Positions 17,565 through 27,188 of a stretch of DNA of 64,000 bases are shown here, piece after piece. The position numbers were made by a program, and so were the translations under genes. Position 1 is the first letter of the stretch; each line of letters begins with the position of its first letter. The notes below the pieces were generated by a model. The model had not been told where the DNA came from. It was given only the letters and a program-made list of their open reading frames with translations, and did no database searches. The DNA is from Bdellovibrionia bacterium (GTDB taxonomy: Bacteria; Bdellovibrionota; Bdellovibrionia; Bdellovibrionales; JAGQZY01): NCBI GenBank assembly GCA_030427805.1, contig JAUICP010000001.1, positions 868,001-932,000 on the forward strand, read 5' to 3'.

Positions 17565-20500
17565 TATCTCTCCTCATTAATGTCAAAGACATATAGTTTT
17601 CAGCGCCCTTTAAGAGGAGGTCACCGTCTCTTGTGTTATTAGAAAATACGGGGGTTAATAGGGTAGTGAGTCTTTGTATAAGGCTGTCTTTTGTGCTCGT
17701 GCTGGGATTTTTAGACCATTCTTGCAGGTAGCGATCGCGAAAATATCTCGCTACTTCTGATCGAGACATTTGAGCAATATTTCTTTTAATCCAAAGATCT
17801 GTTTCTTCTTGGAGTGAAAGGAGGTAGGTCTTCTGGGCCTCTAATCCTTGGTCGAAAATACCTTCAAGCTTTTCAATCAGTGGGGTTTGTCGTCCTTGAA
17901 GATTCGATTTAATAAGGTTGGAACGAACCGGAAATATTTCTGGTAGAAGTGAGCCACTCGAAGCACCAAAGTTAAATTCGAGTATTACATATTGACCGCT
18001 AGCAAGTTGCGCGACATCGGCTCCGCCTGACAACATTTTTATTTCAGTGGGCGCTTGAGCAAAAAACTGATTTAATGCAGCCTTAGCCTCGTCGGCTTCC
18101 ACCGGATAGAATTCGTGGCTGTAACGTAAATTCGAGGCGATCGCCTGGCCGTAGAGAAAGTCGACTCGAAACTCAAGTGGAAATCCAAGTTGGGTCGATG
18201 CCAATTGCACTCGCTCTTGAACTAAGATTTGATCGTGGTCCATCAAAAGCTGAACGATGAATTTAAGTCCAGAGGCGTAATGCTGGTTTTCAATGACACT
18301 CTTTAGGTCTAAGGTTTCTTCTAGATTTCGTCGTCCTGAAAGGTAGCGCTCCAAGTGATGAATGAATTCCCATACCAAGTAATCTTCATTTTGCGAGAAG
18401 CTAGTCACTTGATTTCCGAGGTCGCCAGTGGCCCATTCGTCGAAGTTTTTCAAAAAGGCACCGCGGGGAAACTGACCATTGATAGATGTGAAAAGATCTC
18501 GTACAAGTCCAGTCAGTAATGGCTTGAGTTCTTCGAAATTGCGACTGGATATTAAAGCTAGAGCGTGATTTCGAGCTCTTTCAAATCGGGTGAAGGGCTC
18601 CTCGTTTTCGTCGAAAAAACGTTTTAGGCTGGTACTTTTAGGCATCGCTCCCGGTAAGATGGCTTCGACGAGCTGTCTTTCGGCATCCTTATCATCCCTT
18701 AGAATATCTTGAAAGCTTAAGTACCCTAGATGAGGGTTGAAGCTCCCGCGGACGGCATTGAGATTTCGCACTTCTTTTCCGGCAAAAGAGGGATGTAGAA
18801 CAACCCCCGGAACCTCTAGAGGAGTCCCGGTGTTTCTATAAATTACATTTTCACCATACATGAGGCGGTCAGAATCTTCCTCTTCGATGCTTTGTGGCGG
18901 GTTTTTGTGGACATAGGTATATTGACCATACCTGAGGGAGGCTTCTCGAAGCTCAGAGAGAGAAACCCAGTCATGGTTTTCGGGAAGTTGAATTCCACTT
19001 AAGCTGAGTCCCTGATTTTCTCCCTCAATTGTGAAGGACCCACGGGCCATAAGATCGGCGAGTAAGTCATCTCTTGGTGTACCGTCCGGTTTGAGAAGGG
19101 AAGTACTTGGTGACTCTAGTGTTACTGAGAAAAATTCGGCGACTTCGCGACTAAAAAGAAGGGGGCGGTGAAAGTTGAATTCCAAAACTCCATCGGAGTT
19201 ACCCGATATCAGGCTAAGACTAGAAGCGTCGCCACTGTAGCCTCCAAACGGAAAGTTACCACTTTCTTCGACAAATACACTTTGATTCATAATTGTCGTA
19301 TGAAAGTTATCTTCGAATGCTTTTCTTACGTGTACTAGAGCTGTATCTCCATGTTCCCCATAAATGGTGGCAAACATAGCACGTTTGCGAACACGAGAAT
19401 CGTTGGCAGCGGTTAGAAGTTGGTCTTGGTCGTCGTAAATAAAGTGAATAAGAAAGGGTGCGTAGTGATCAACAAGGGGAACCTCGTTGAACATAGAAAA
19501 GGGAAAGACAAATACATGGGGATCGACCCTTCTCGATGCACGATCTATAACCGCATCGGGTGTCTTAAGGTATTTTGCATATTTTTCTCGGAAACCAACC
19601 AGGTCATCGAGTGATTCACTGAAGGTCAATGGGCTGTAATCGGCCCCTTCACTATTTGGTAAACCAAAATGAAGATTTGAAATTTTATTGAGTAAGAGTT
19701 CGAGATACCGATGACTCAAGGAAGAATCGAGCAGGTAAAACTTCGGAGCAATACAGTCTTGAGATGTGTTGATTTGAATTGATAAAGTCGTATCATTAAT
19801 AATTTTATCGACTAAGGGTTCAGCTCGATCCGTTATGACGACAGGATTCAGTCCCGTCCCAAATTGTAGAAAGAGCTGTTTCCCGCGAAAACCAACTTGC
19901 TTCAGTTTTTCCAGGTTTCGCTCTCTGATATTGTTACCTGTTTCGGGCTTTCCCGTAAAAAGAACGACCTCGGCGGGTCCATCTTCGTCTAAGAAATTCC
20001 TTCTCTTTTTAGTGAGGCGAAGCACGTACTTTCTTCTAAAATCATCGTATTGGACATCTCTTTTTTCGTGAAGAATATTGATGTTAGAAAGATCCTTGGG
20101 GCTGTACTTTTCTATCAAAGAAAATAACTTGAGGTAAGTTTGCCGACTTCTCTCTGGAGTTCTGAACCATACTTGCGCGCCAGTACTTGCGGGAATGATG
20201 GCATGGAGAACGAGAGTGTAGAGGGGAATGTTTGTTGAGCCATAGATAGCAATATTTTTTAGCCCATTGATGCGCTTGAGGTAGTGGAGTTCGTGGTATT
20301 GAACACCTCGAAGTGTTTTTATGGCTTGTTCGACTTCGTACTCTGCCCCCTTGTAATTGTCGATTTCAACGAGAGCGTTTATGAATTCTTGTCTGTGAGT
20401 TTCGATGAGGTCGGCTAGAGAGTTAAAATATTCTGAATTGATCGATATTTTAGTTGATGATGGTAAGTCGAATCGAGATTCACATAGGTTGAGTTCAGCC

Positions 20501-20568
20501 CTCGCATGACTATGCATGAGCCATAGAATGAGACAAATCTGAGCTAGAGAGCGCATAATTGAAGTCAT
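17551..20568 (-). CDS. Giant exported protein, lineage-restricted
   Basis: 1005 residues from the ATG at 20568, chosen because the only earlier start is a GTG 66 bases upstream that would spoil the signal peptide. The signal is LAQICLILWLMHSHARAE. The mature N-terminus CESRFDLPS is like that of the downstream 690-residue protein. No catalytic motif is recognised. It contains two similar phrases, VLEFNFHR and ILEFNFGA, and EVRNLNA, which recalls ELRNLLL in the neighbour. Probably periplasmic or surface exposed. It overlaps the downstream gene by 14 bases, so the two are co-expressed and may form a complex. Confidence 0.7.
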   Translation of the reverse strand: MTSIMRSLAQICLILWLMHSHARAELNLCESRFDLPSSTKISINSEYFNSLADLIETHRQEFINALVEIDNYKGAEYEVEQAIKTLRGVQYHELHYLKRINGLKNIAIYGSTNIPLYTLVLHAIIPASTGAQVWFRTPERSRQTYLKLFSLIEKYSPKDLSNINILHEKRDVQYDDFRRKYVLRLTKKRRNFLDEDGPAEVVLFTGKPETGNNIRERNLEKLKQVGFRGKQLFLQFGTGLNPVVITDRAEPLVDKIINDTTLSIQINTSQDCIAPKFYLLDSSLSHRYLELLLNKISNLHFGLPNSEGADYSPLTFSESLDDLVGFREKYAKYLKTPDAVIDRASRRVDPHVFVFPFSMFNEVPLVDHYAPFLIHFIYDDQDQLLTAANDSRVRKRAMFATIYGEHGDTALVHVRKAFEDNFHTTIMNQSVFVEESGNFPFGGYSGDASSLSLISGNSDGVLEFNFHRPLLFSREVAEFFSVTLESPSTSLLKPDGTPRDDLLADLMARGSFTIEGENQGLSLSGIQLPENHDWVSLSELREASLRYGQYTYVHKNPPQSIEEEDSDRLMYGENVIYRNTGTPLEVPGVVLHPSFAGKEVRNLNAVRGSFNPHLGYLSFQDILRDDKDAERQLVEAILPGAMPKSTSLKRFFDENEEPFTRFERARNHALALISSRNFEELKPLLTGLVRDLFTSINGQFPRGAFLKNFDEWATGDLGNQVTSFSQNEDYLVWEFIHHLERYLSGRRNLEETLDLKSVIENQHYASGLKFIVQLLMDHDQILVQERVQLASTQLGFPLEFRVDFLYGQAIASNLRYSHEFYPVEADEAKAALNQFFAQAPTEIKMLSGGADVAQLASGQYVILEFNFGASSGSLLPEIFPVRSNLIKSNLQGRQTPLIEKLEGIFDQGLEAQKTYLLSLQEETDLWIKRNIAQMSRSEVARYFRDRYLQEWSKNPSTSTKDSLIQRLTTLLTPVFSNNTRDGDLLLKGAENYMSLTLMRRDNESL

Positions 20569-20671
20569 TAAAGTAATTATTCCCGGTACCAAACGTTGAG
20601 TGCGATCTGAGGAGTTTAAGTCCTCTCGGCGCACTACTAATTAAACAACTACTGAAGGGAATTGCAGGTTG

Positions 20672-20691
20672 GGTGCCAAGAAGAAGGCACC
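20672..20691. other. Hairpin between two giant exported genes
   Basis: Inverted repeat GGTGCC/GGCACC with an eight-base loop, just downstream of the lipoprotein gene (minus strand). There is no T run on the minus strand, so it is a weak terminator candidate or a processing hairpin. Confidence 0.35.
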
Positions 20692-20705
20692 GATACTTTT
20701 AGTCA

Positions 20706-23700
20706 TTAATTTCCGCGACTGAATAGATTGAAGAAGCGCTCCATGGCCCCTCGAGTTCGGTGCTTGAGAGCCATTTTCTCAGCATGGTCGATAATGAGTT
20801 TAATTTCACCTGTGCTAAACATCCGATCGCCTGCGAGATTAGCGTCGGTGATGGCATCAACGGCTTCGGCAACTCGAGGATTGTTGTCGGGCAGAAGCTC
20901 ATCTCTAAGATTTCGCGCGGCCCGTTTAATAGATCGAGGACTGGCGTTTTTGTTAACATTGAGAATTTTGAAAGCTTTCGACCCCTGAAAGTTATTAACC
21001 ACAGAGTTACTTCGCAGTCTTTGCTGGGCAATACGTATGTATCCTTTTTGGCTCTTATACCATTTTACTTTTCTAGCATTGGTGCCCATTCGACCGAATG
21101 CGCTCATTCTTCCCACACGCCCCATGCTGGATAAGCCATAAAAAGAAAAAGCGGCAAGCACAACTTCGACAGCGGCTCCCGTTCCTGACATTAGATTCTC
21201 AATAGAATAAAAGAGATCTTCGGCTTCACAAAGCATTGAGTCTTGCATTCCACCACTGGTACACCTTTGCAGGGTATTGTTAAATTGCCAAAGACTTGCA
21301 AAGTTGGCAGTAAAAAATCGCGCTCCTGCTTGTTGGTTCGCTCTTTCATCAGTCACATATTGAAAAGCCACACAGTAATCGCCACGAGTCTCTCGAGGTG
21401 CCGTTTCAATAATTTGTGCAGCCGTGGATTTAAAGTCTGAAAGGGCGTAGAGATTGCCGCCATTTTCGTTTTGCGACTGAAGTTCTTGGTTGAGCTCAAA
21501 TATGGTTTCTTTTGCGATTCGAAGGCCTCGCTTCATGTCCTCTCGCAGAACCTGAATTTCGTCTCCGACCTGCGGGCGAGCGACTTCTTCGGGGCGATCC
21601 TCGACGGCAACTTCATCCTCTACCTCTTCGGCAGTTTCCTCAGCAGTTTCTTCGGGAAGTCCTTCGGCCACAGCTGGTGCAATATCACTACTGACAGGGC
21701 CGTTCATATAGCGTAAGACTGGATATCTGTAGAAGATACTCTTGTAGCCTTCTTTGGCCGCTAAAGTAACATCTTCGATGATATCCTCAATGACGTGATC
21801 GATTTCATTTTCAGATTCAAGGTCGAGACCGGCACAGTCTGTCTCTGCCACTCTTTGGGCCTCAAGGGCTTCGGCTGCTTCTGCCTGGGCCTCTTCGTCC
21901 ATTTCGGCCCAACCTTCGATGGCTTCGAGATCTTCTTGAGTAATTTCAACTTGTATGGGTCTGCGAAATTGACAGGTTCCTTCGGTCAATGCGAGTTGTG
22001 CTTGTAATTTACTTAAAAAAGCTCTTACGGCTAGTGATTTCTCATCTTCACTCATCGCACCCATTTGACCAAATCGACCTCTCTCGCCTGCAATGGTTGG
22101 GGCGAGAGTTAAAGTGCCAGTGAAAACATCTAAGAAGCCATCCCCTTGATGAATGTCGTGGGAGAGTTCGTCGGGTAAAAGACAGCTCGGTTCTGCAATT
22201 AATCTTTCGGCAAAGCTATTTAGGGCGTCATCGGCCAGAGATTGATTTTCGATAAGGTGACTTAAAAAGTCAGAAACAGAATTACAACTCGTATTCATTT
22301 CAATTTGCGCCATCCCATTGAGAATTCGCATGGCTTTGTAAAAAGCGAGATAGGACTGTTCCTTGGGGCGAACACGTTCGCAAGACTGGGCGTCATTGTT
22401 TTCATAACAACTCACAAAATCCAAATGGGTTTGATCGGCGGCATTAGTAGCGCGCAAAGTGACTTCTAATAAGTAGTCATTGACGAGTGTGTAGAGTTCA
22501 AGACCCGCGTACATCATGGCACTAATGCGATCATTATGAGTCGGCATATTGGGATTATATCCGTCGAGGTCTTCTTCAGAAACGCCGTAATGTGCGAGCT
22601 CATCCGTCGTATAGCCATCCCACTGATGCCGTTCCCAGCTGGGGACAGTATGCATAGTTTCTAAGTCGACTCTCATTGCATGGGGAACTCGATCTTGGGG
22701 CTCGCGGAGAGACCAAAAAATTCGATCGAATGGAACGTGCTCGGTATTAATGAGGTCTCTCGAATCAAAGGTATAGGCATTGCCTAAGCGTTGGTCTTGG
22801 TAATAGGTCATTAGAGGTTCCGCATCAGTACTCTGGCAGACTGGAAATTGATCGGCGATTTCAAGTTCGTTGTACTGAAGGGGGCGCTTTTCTATATAAT
22901 CATAGAGGTACTCAAAGTGAGTTTGCTTCTGCGTAAGGATGTGAACAAAGTCTTCTCGTGCAGTTGCATTGTAGGGGCCTGATCCACCGAGATAGCGTTG
23001 ACTAATTTGACTCATAAGCCCTGGGCCCGCTTCGACAGGAGTGGCATCGGCGTTCGGTAGATATTGTCGGTAGAGTTCGTTGTAGTAATCGATATCTTGA
23101 CCGAGCCTTGGCAGAGCAATTCCGTTTCCAGAAAAATGATATTCAGGCAAATAAGTCTCGCTGGCAATTTCTGGGTCGAGTTCCACCGTTTCCGGGTCAG
23201 CGCCATCAATTATTTGATCAACGATTTCAGGGGCGTCGGCAACTGTCGCATCTGGAGCAGCAACTTCCTCTTCGGCAGGAGCGTAGAGTTCGGGATGGGT
23301 ATCCTCCACTTCCACTTCTTCTTCGGGACCCGCTGGTTCAGGCATTCGCTCAGACCGGCTCGGTTCCTCTTCTTCTTCGAGAGGATCTGTTTCGACAAGA
23401 GAAGCGTCGGGATCATATTCAACAACATCCTCTTCAATAACTTCTGGCTCAGGGGTGGGGTGAGTTTCAGCAGCTTCGCGAACTCGTCTTAAGCTATCGA
23501 GGTCTTCATCCACAGGAGTGATTCCAGCGGTGGCATCTACCGGAGAGTCGGAGAGGAATTCGCTTTCTTCTTGAGGGGCAATTTCTTCCTCTTCATTTTC
23601 CTCTGGTACCTCTTCGTCTTCTTCGACTTCTGAGGCCCTGAGATCTTCCACAGAGATGATTTCATCTGGATCGAGTAACAATCGTTTATGGGGACGCAAT

Positions 23701-23774
23701 TTGCCCTCACAAGCTGTGAACAGGGGCAAAAAGGCCAATAAAATCAGGGTGTAAAACATTTTACTCGATCTCAT
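20706..23774 (-). CDS. Giant lipoprotein with acidic N-terminus and degenerate J-like C-terminus
   Basis: 1022 residues from the ATG at 23774. A lipobox LPLFTAC gives a lipidated Cys near residue 22; two earlier in-frame starts only lengthen the signal. Residues about 35-200 are extremely rich in Glu, Asp, Pro and Val, likely a disordered spacer. A Cys-containing globular part follows (about 205-660), another acidic segment near 690-720, and a short hydrophobic stretch VVLAAFSFYGLSSM near 870. The last about 90 residues begin FKILNVNKNASPRSIKRA, which reads like helices I-II of a DnaJ J-domain, but the HPD tripeptide is LPD. First of three co-directional giant exported genes. Function unknown. 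Confidence 0.75.
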   Translation of the reverse strand: MRSSKMFYTLILLAFLPLFTACEGKLRPHKRLLLDPDEIISVEDLRASEVEEDEEVPEENEEEEIAPQEESEFLSDSPVDATAGITPVDEDLDSLRRVREAAETHPTPEPEVIEEDVVEYDPDASLVETDPLEEEEEPSRSERMPEPAGPEEEVEVEDTHPELYAPAEEEVAAPDATVADAPEIVDQIIDGADPETVELDPEIASETYLPEYHFSGNGIALPRLGQDIDYYNELYRQYLPNADATPVEAGPGLMSQISQRYLGGSGPYNATAREDFVHILTQKQTHFEYLYDYIEKRPLQYNELEIADQFPVCQSTDAEPLMTYYQDQRLGNAYTFDSRDLINTEHVPFDRIFWSLREPQDRVPHAMRVDLETMHTVPSWERHQWDGYTTDELAHYGVSEEDLDGYNPNMPTHNDRISAMMYAGLELYTLVNDYLLEVTLRATNAADQTHLDFVSCYENNDAQSCERVRPKEQSYLAFYKAMRILNGMAQIEMNTSCNSVSDFLSHLIENQSLADDALNSFAERLIAEPSCLLPDELSHDIHQGDGFLDVFTGTLTLAPTIAGERGRFGQMGAMSEDEKSLAVRAFLSKLQAQLALTEGTCQFRRPIQVEITQEDLEAIEGWAEMDEEAQAEAAEALEAQRVAETDCAGLDLESENEIDHVIEDIIEDVTLAAKEGYKSIFYRYPVLRYMNGPVSSDIAPAVAEGLPEETAEETAEEVEDEVAVEDRPEEVARPQVGDEIQVLREDMKRGLRIAKETIFELNQELQSQNENGGNLYALSDFKSTAAQIIETAPRETRGDYCVAFQYVTDERANQQAGARFFTANFASLWQFNNTLQRCTSGGMQDSMLCEAEDLFYSIENLMSGTGAAVEVVLAAFSFYGLSSMGRVGRMSAFGRMGTNARKVKWYKSQKGYIRIAQQRLRSNSVVNNFQGSKAFKILNVNKNASPRSIKRAARNLRDELLPDNNPRVAEAVDAITDANLAGDRMFSTGEIKLIIDHAEKMALKHRTRGAMERFFNLFSRGN

Positions 23775-23917
23775 GCCCAGTTTAATTGCAATCACCATTC
23801 CGAAATGTTTCAAAATGAGACTCTATGTAATGAGGCGTTCAGGCTGAGGCCTTTGTGAGGGTGGTTGACCAAGTGATAAATCTGGTGATCTTATCAATAT
23901 ATTAGAAAGGATTTCCA

Positions 23918-24889
23918 ATGCTGATTAACTGGCTAGATTCCGAGCGATGGTACGACCTCAACGAAACATTGGGCAAAAAATTAAGTCGCCCAGAGACTGA
24001 AGAGGTTAAAGTATTCGCCGGCCTTTCTATTGGACTTCTTGAAGTCTTACTTGGCCTCATTCGCCTGTTTCCCCATCGAAAACTCATTGCTATTGATCGA
24101 AAGCAGTCCCCTTTTTTTGAAGCCATTGCTATCGAAGCGTCAAAGCAGGGTCTAAAAGTACAAGACCTCTCTGCACTTCAAGGCGAGGAGTTAAGCGGTT
24201 TTTTTAAAGACAATAAAAGAGACCTTTTACTCAGTCTCTGCTCTTCAGCGGATCCTTGCACGTCTGAAATTTTCGATACCTCAAGGGACTATCAGAAACT
24301 CAGTAACGACCATAGGATTTTCTTTGTTCAGACCCATCACTTTTGGGAAGAGCCATTGGACTCTGTAAAAATCGGGACCCGCGAAGTTCATATGTTTTCA
24401 TACGGAACCGAAAGCTGTATTGGTCTCATGGGCAAGAAGTTACAGATAAAGGATGTATTGCACCCAGCTTTGGATTGGTCAAAGAGCCACTTAAGTGATT
24501 GGATTGCATTTTTGTCCGACTGCCAGCAAGATCGGCAAAAGGTAGAATCTTTTGAAGCTCAATTGCAGGATCATAAACTTCTCAAGGACGACTCCCTTCG
24601 TTTTTATGATCGGGCCCTTCTCAGTTTTGAAAGGGTGGATGGCTCATTTTTAATTTCTGAACTTCAAAAAAAGTACCCAGACACACAAATTGAGACGACG
24701 TCTTTATGTCAGTGGAAAACTCCAAGACTATGGGACTCTTTATTAAAGCGTGGATATAGTGAGACTCAGTTGCGGGGATTGTTAGTCATACCCCTTGCGG
24801 AAGTGAGCGATCAGCTCGCCAGTGAATTACAAGGGAGCTATCAAAACTGTCTCGGGCGACAGGGCCTTACTGACTCAGTTCAGCCTTGA
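23918..24889 (+). CDS. Uncharacterised protein, possible degenerate PLP-enzyme fold
   Basis: 323 residues, no signal peptide. AAAGGA six bases upstream supports the ATG. The layout loosely follows fold-type I PLP enzymes: a Gly-containing early segment, KLIAIDRKQSPFFEAIAIEA (substrate loop position), DLLLSLCSSADPCT (position of the usual NP-T motif), and a C-terminal subdomain ending RGYSETQLRGLLVIPL. The place of the PLP lysine reads SYGTES with no Lys, so if homologous it is probably inactive. Low-confidence idea; otherwise hypothetical. Convergent with the sugar-nucleotide operon, with a 23-base overlap at the 3' ends. Confidence 0.65.
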   Translation: MLINWLDSERWYDLNETLGKKLSRPETEEVKVFAGLSIGLLEVLLGLIRLFPHRKLIAIDRKQSPFFEAIAIEASKQGLKVQDLSALQGEELSGFFKDNKRDLLLSLCSSADPCTSEIFDTSRDYQKLSNDHRIFFVQTHHFWEEPLDSVKIGTREVHMFSYGTESCIGLMGKKLQIKDVLHPALDWSKSHLSDWIAFLSDCQQDRQKVESFEAQLQDHKLLKDDSLRFYDRALLSFERVDGSFLISELQKKYPDTQIETTSLCQWKTPRLWDSLLKRGYSETQLRGLLVIPLAEVSDQLASELQGSYQNCLGRQGLTDSVQP

Positions 24890-25805
24890 AGTACTCATAG
24901 GTTTTTTCGAGCCCATCTTTGAGAGAATACTGGGGCTTCCAGCCCAATAGAGAAGTGGCCTTGGAAATATCTGGTTTTCTCAGCTTAGGATCATTTTCTG
25001 GAAGTTCTTGAAAGATGAGTTCATTTTTACTACCGCAGACTCTCTGAACCGAATCCGCAATATCTAAAATTGTGGTTTCAAAGGGATTTCCGATATTAAC
25101 GGGTTCGGAGCAGTTACTTTGCATGAGCTTGAAGATTCCATCGACGAGGTCGGTGACGTAGCAGAGGCTTCGTGTTTGCTTACCATCACCATAAATAGTG
25201 AGGCTCTTTCCTTGGATGACTTGCGAAAAGAAATTGGGAATAACTCTGCCGTCATCCGGTCGCATGCGCGGGCCATAGGTATTAAATATTCGAACAATGC
25301 GAACATCAACTCCATGCTCTCTTTTGTAGGCCATGGATAGAGCTTCACCGAATCGTTTTGCTTCGTCGTAACAGCCCCGCTCTCCGGCACAATTGACGTT
25401 ACCAAAGTAGTCTTCTTTTTGTGGGTGCTTTTCGGCATCGCCATAAACTTCAGAGGAGCTGGCAAAAAGGACTTTCGCTCCGGTTCTTTTGCCAAGTTCT
25501 AAGAGGTTTTTATGTCCTTGCCCAGAGGTTTCTAGAATATAGATGGGCATGGTTTTAAAATCCACGGGAGATGCTGGAGAGGCCATATTGTAAATTTCGT
25601 CGAACGGGCCCTTAAGAAAACTGAGGTCGTCGGCGATATTACCTTCGATAAACTGAACACCTTTTTCGATAAGGTGAGTGATATTTTTTTTACGGCCTGT
25701 CACCAGACTGTCTAGAATGACAACTTCATAGTTTTCGTCAATAAGCCGGTCACAAAGGTGACTGCCAACAAAACCTGAACCTCCGGCAACAAGAGCTCTT
25801 CTCAT
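24867..25805 (-). CDS. uxs: UDP-glucuronate decarboxylase (UDP-xylose synthase)
   Basis: 312 residues, extended short-chain dehydrogenase fold. NAD site GGSGFVGSHL at the N-terminus, Ser in ASSSEVYGD (about 120), and the Tyr-Lys pair in CYDEAKR (about 150). RIFNTYGPRM, DDGRVIPNF and QTRSLCYVTDLVDG match UDP-glucuronate decarboxylases closely. It converts UDP-glucuronate to UDP-xylose. The ATG at 25805 overlaps the stop of the upstream UDP-glucose dehydrogenase gene (TGATG), whose product supplies the substrate. A more general NAD-dependent epimerase role is the alternative. Confidence 0.88.
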   Translation of the reverse strand: MRRALVAGGSGFVGSHLCDRLIDENYEVVILDSLVTGRKKNITHLIEKGVQFIEGNIADDLSFLKGPFDEIYNMASPASPVDFKTMPIYILETSGQGHKNLLELGKRTGAKVLFASSSEVYGDAEKHPQKEDYFGNVNCAGERGCYDEAKRFGEALSMAYKREHGVDVRIVRIFNTYGPRMRPDDGRVIPNFFSQVIQGKSLTIYGDGKQTRSLCYVTDLVDGIFKLMQSNCSEPVNIGNPFETTILDIADSVQRVCGSKNELIFQELPENDPKLRKPDISKATSLLGWKPQYSLKDGLEKTYEYFKAELSQ

Positions 25806-27121
25806 CAGTGATTTTCCTTTTGTGTGAGAACCTGACGGCCAATACAAAAATAATTAAATCCCATATCTTTCATCTTGTTGGGATTATAAACATTTCGCCC
25901 GTCAAAAACATTGGGTTCTTTGAGCAGTCTTTTCATTTTATCAAAGTCAGGACTTCTAAATTCATTCCACTCAGTAATCAGCATTAAAGCATCTGAGTTT
26001 TCAATGGCCTGGTCAGGGTGATCGCAGAGTTCAAAATTGTGAGGAATAGCTTGAGGAGCCGTTTCGTGGGCAACGGGGTCATAGGCTTTAACTTTGGCCC
26101 CTGCCTGTACAAGCTTTTCAATAATGTAGATCGAAGGGGCCTCACGCATGTCATCGGTTCTCGGTTTAAAACTGAGTCCCCAAATACCAATGGTCTTTCC
26201 TTTGATGTCACCAAAATGGGAAAGGAGCTTTTCGAATAAGAGTGTTTTTTGCAAATCGTTGACCTGGTCGGCGGCATCAACGACAGACATTGGAACTTGG
26301 TTTTCTTTTCCCGTGTAGACGAGTGCCTTTACATCTTTTGGAAAGCAGCTTCCACCGTAGCCAACTCCTGGGTAGAAAAAGGCGGGGTTAATTCGGTTGT
26401 CTGAAGTAAAGCCTTTTCTGACTTCATCGATATCGGCTCCAACTTGGTCGGCAAGTTTTGCCAATTCATTAACAAAACTAATTTTGACCGACAAAAAGGC
26501 ATTGGCTGCATACTTGGTCATTTCCGCAGAAGCATTGCTCATAAATAAAATGGGGTTTCCGTTTTTTACAAAGGGTGCATAAAGCTCTCGCATACTCTCG
26601 CGAGCATCTTCGCTATCAGTTCCGATGACCACGCGATCGGGTTTAAGGAAGTCATCGATCGCCGCACCCTCTTTTAAAAACTCTGGGTTATTAATGATCG
26701 TCATTTCAAACTGACTGTGCTCTTTGCAGAACCCTTTAAAATATTTAGCTGTTCCAATGGGAACAGTGCTCTTTAGAACAATTTTTTTAGGACCATTTGC
26801 AAACTGACATATAGACTCTACAACCTTTTGCGTTGGTCCCATGTCGGCGCTTCCATCCTCTTTTTCAGGGGTTCCCACGGCAATAAAAATCACTTCAGTG
26901 TCTTCGATGGCCTTTTTTATGTCGGTCGAAAAGGTCAGACGTTTTTTCGCGGTTCTAAGGATATCCTCGAGGCCGGGCTCATAAATCGGAACGCCACCAT
27001 CGTTGAGTTGCTTAATCTTGTTTTCATCTCGGTCCACACAATGAACTTTATGGCCCGCGTCAGCAAAACAGACGCCTGCGACGAGTCCAACATAACCGGT
27101 TCCGATGACTGAAATTTCCAT
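25805..27121 (-). CDS. ugd: UDP-glucose 6-dehydrogenase
   Basis: 438 residues, normal length. Oxidises UDP-glucose to UDP-glucuronate with two NAD. The NAD site GTGYVGLVAG is at the N-terminus, NPEFLKEGAAIDDF lies near 160, and the catalytic Cys is in YGGSCFPKD near 260; the C-terminal UDP-binding domain contains GLSFKPRTDDMREAPS. Start at 27121 is set by AAGGAAG upstream and by homology beginning there; longer in-frame starts run into the divergent gene. Together with the decarboxylase it forms a two-gene route to UDP-xylose for envelope polysaccharide. Confidence 0.95.
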   Translation of the reverse strand: MEISVIGTGYVGLVAGVCFADAGHKVHCVDRDENKIKQLNDGGVPIYEPGLEDILRTAKKRLTFSTDIKKAIEDTEVIFIAVGTPEKEDGSADMGPTQKVVESICQFANGPKKIVLKSTVPIGTAKYFKGFCKEHSQFEMTIINNPEFLKEGAAIDDFLKPDRVVIGTDSEDARESMRELYAPFVKNGNPILFMSNASAEMTKYAANAFLSVKISFVNELAKLADQVGADIDEVRKGFTSDNRINPAFFYPGVGYGGSCFPKDVKALVYTGKENQVPMSVVDAADQVNDLQKTLLFEKLLSHFGDIKGKTIGIWGLSFKPRTDDMREAPSIYIIEKLVQAGAKVKAYDPVAHETAPQAIPHNFELCDHPDQAIENSDALMLITEWNEFRSPDFDKMKRLLKEPNVFDGRNVYNPNKMKDMGFNYFCIGRQVLTQKENH

Positions 27122-27188
27122 GGATGCTTCCTTGGCAAGTGATTGATACAAAGGTACAAATGATTCTACACTTAAAGGCCGAATTATC

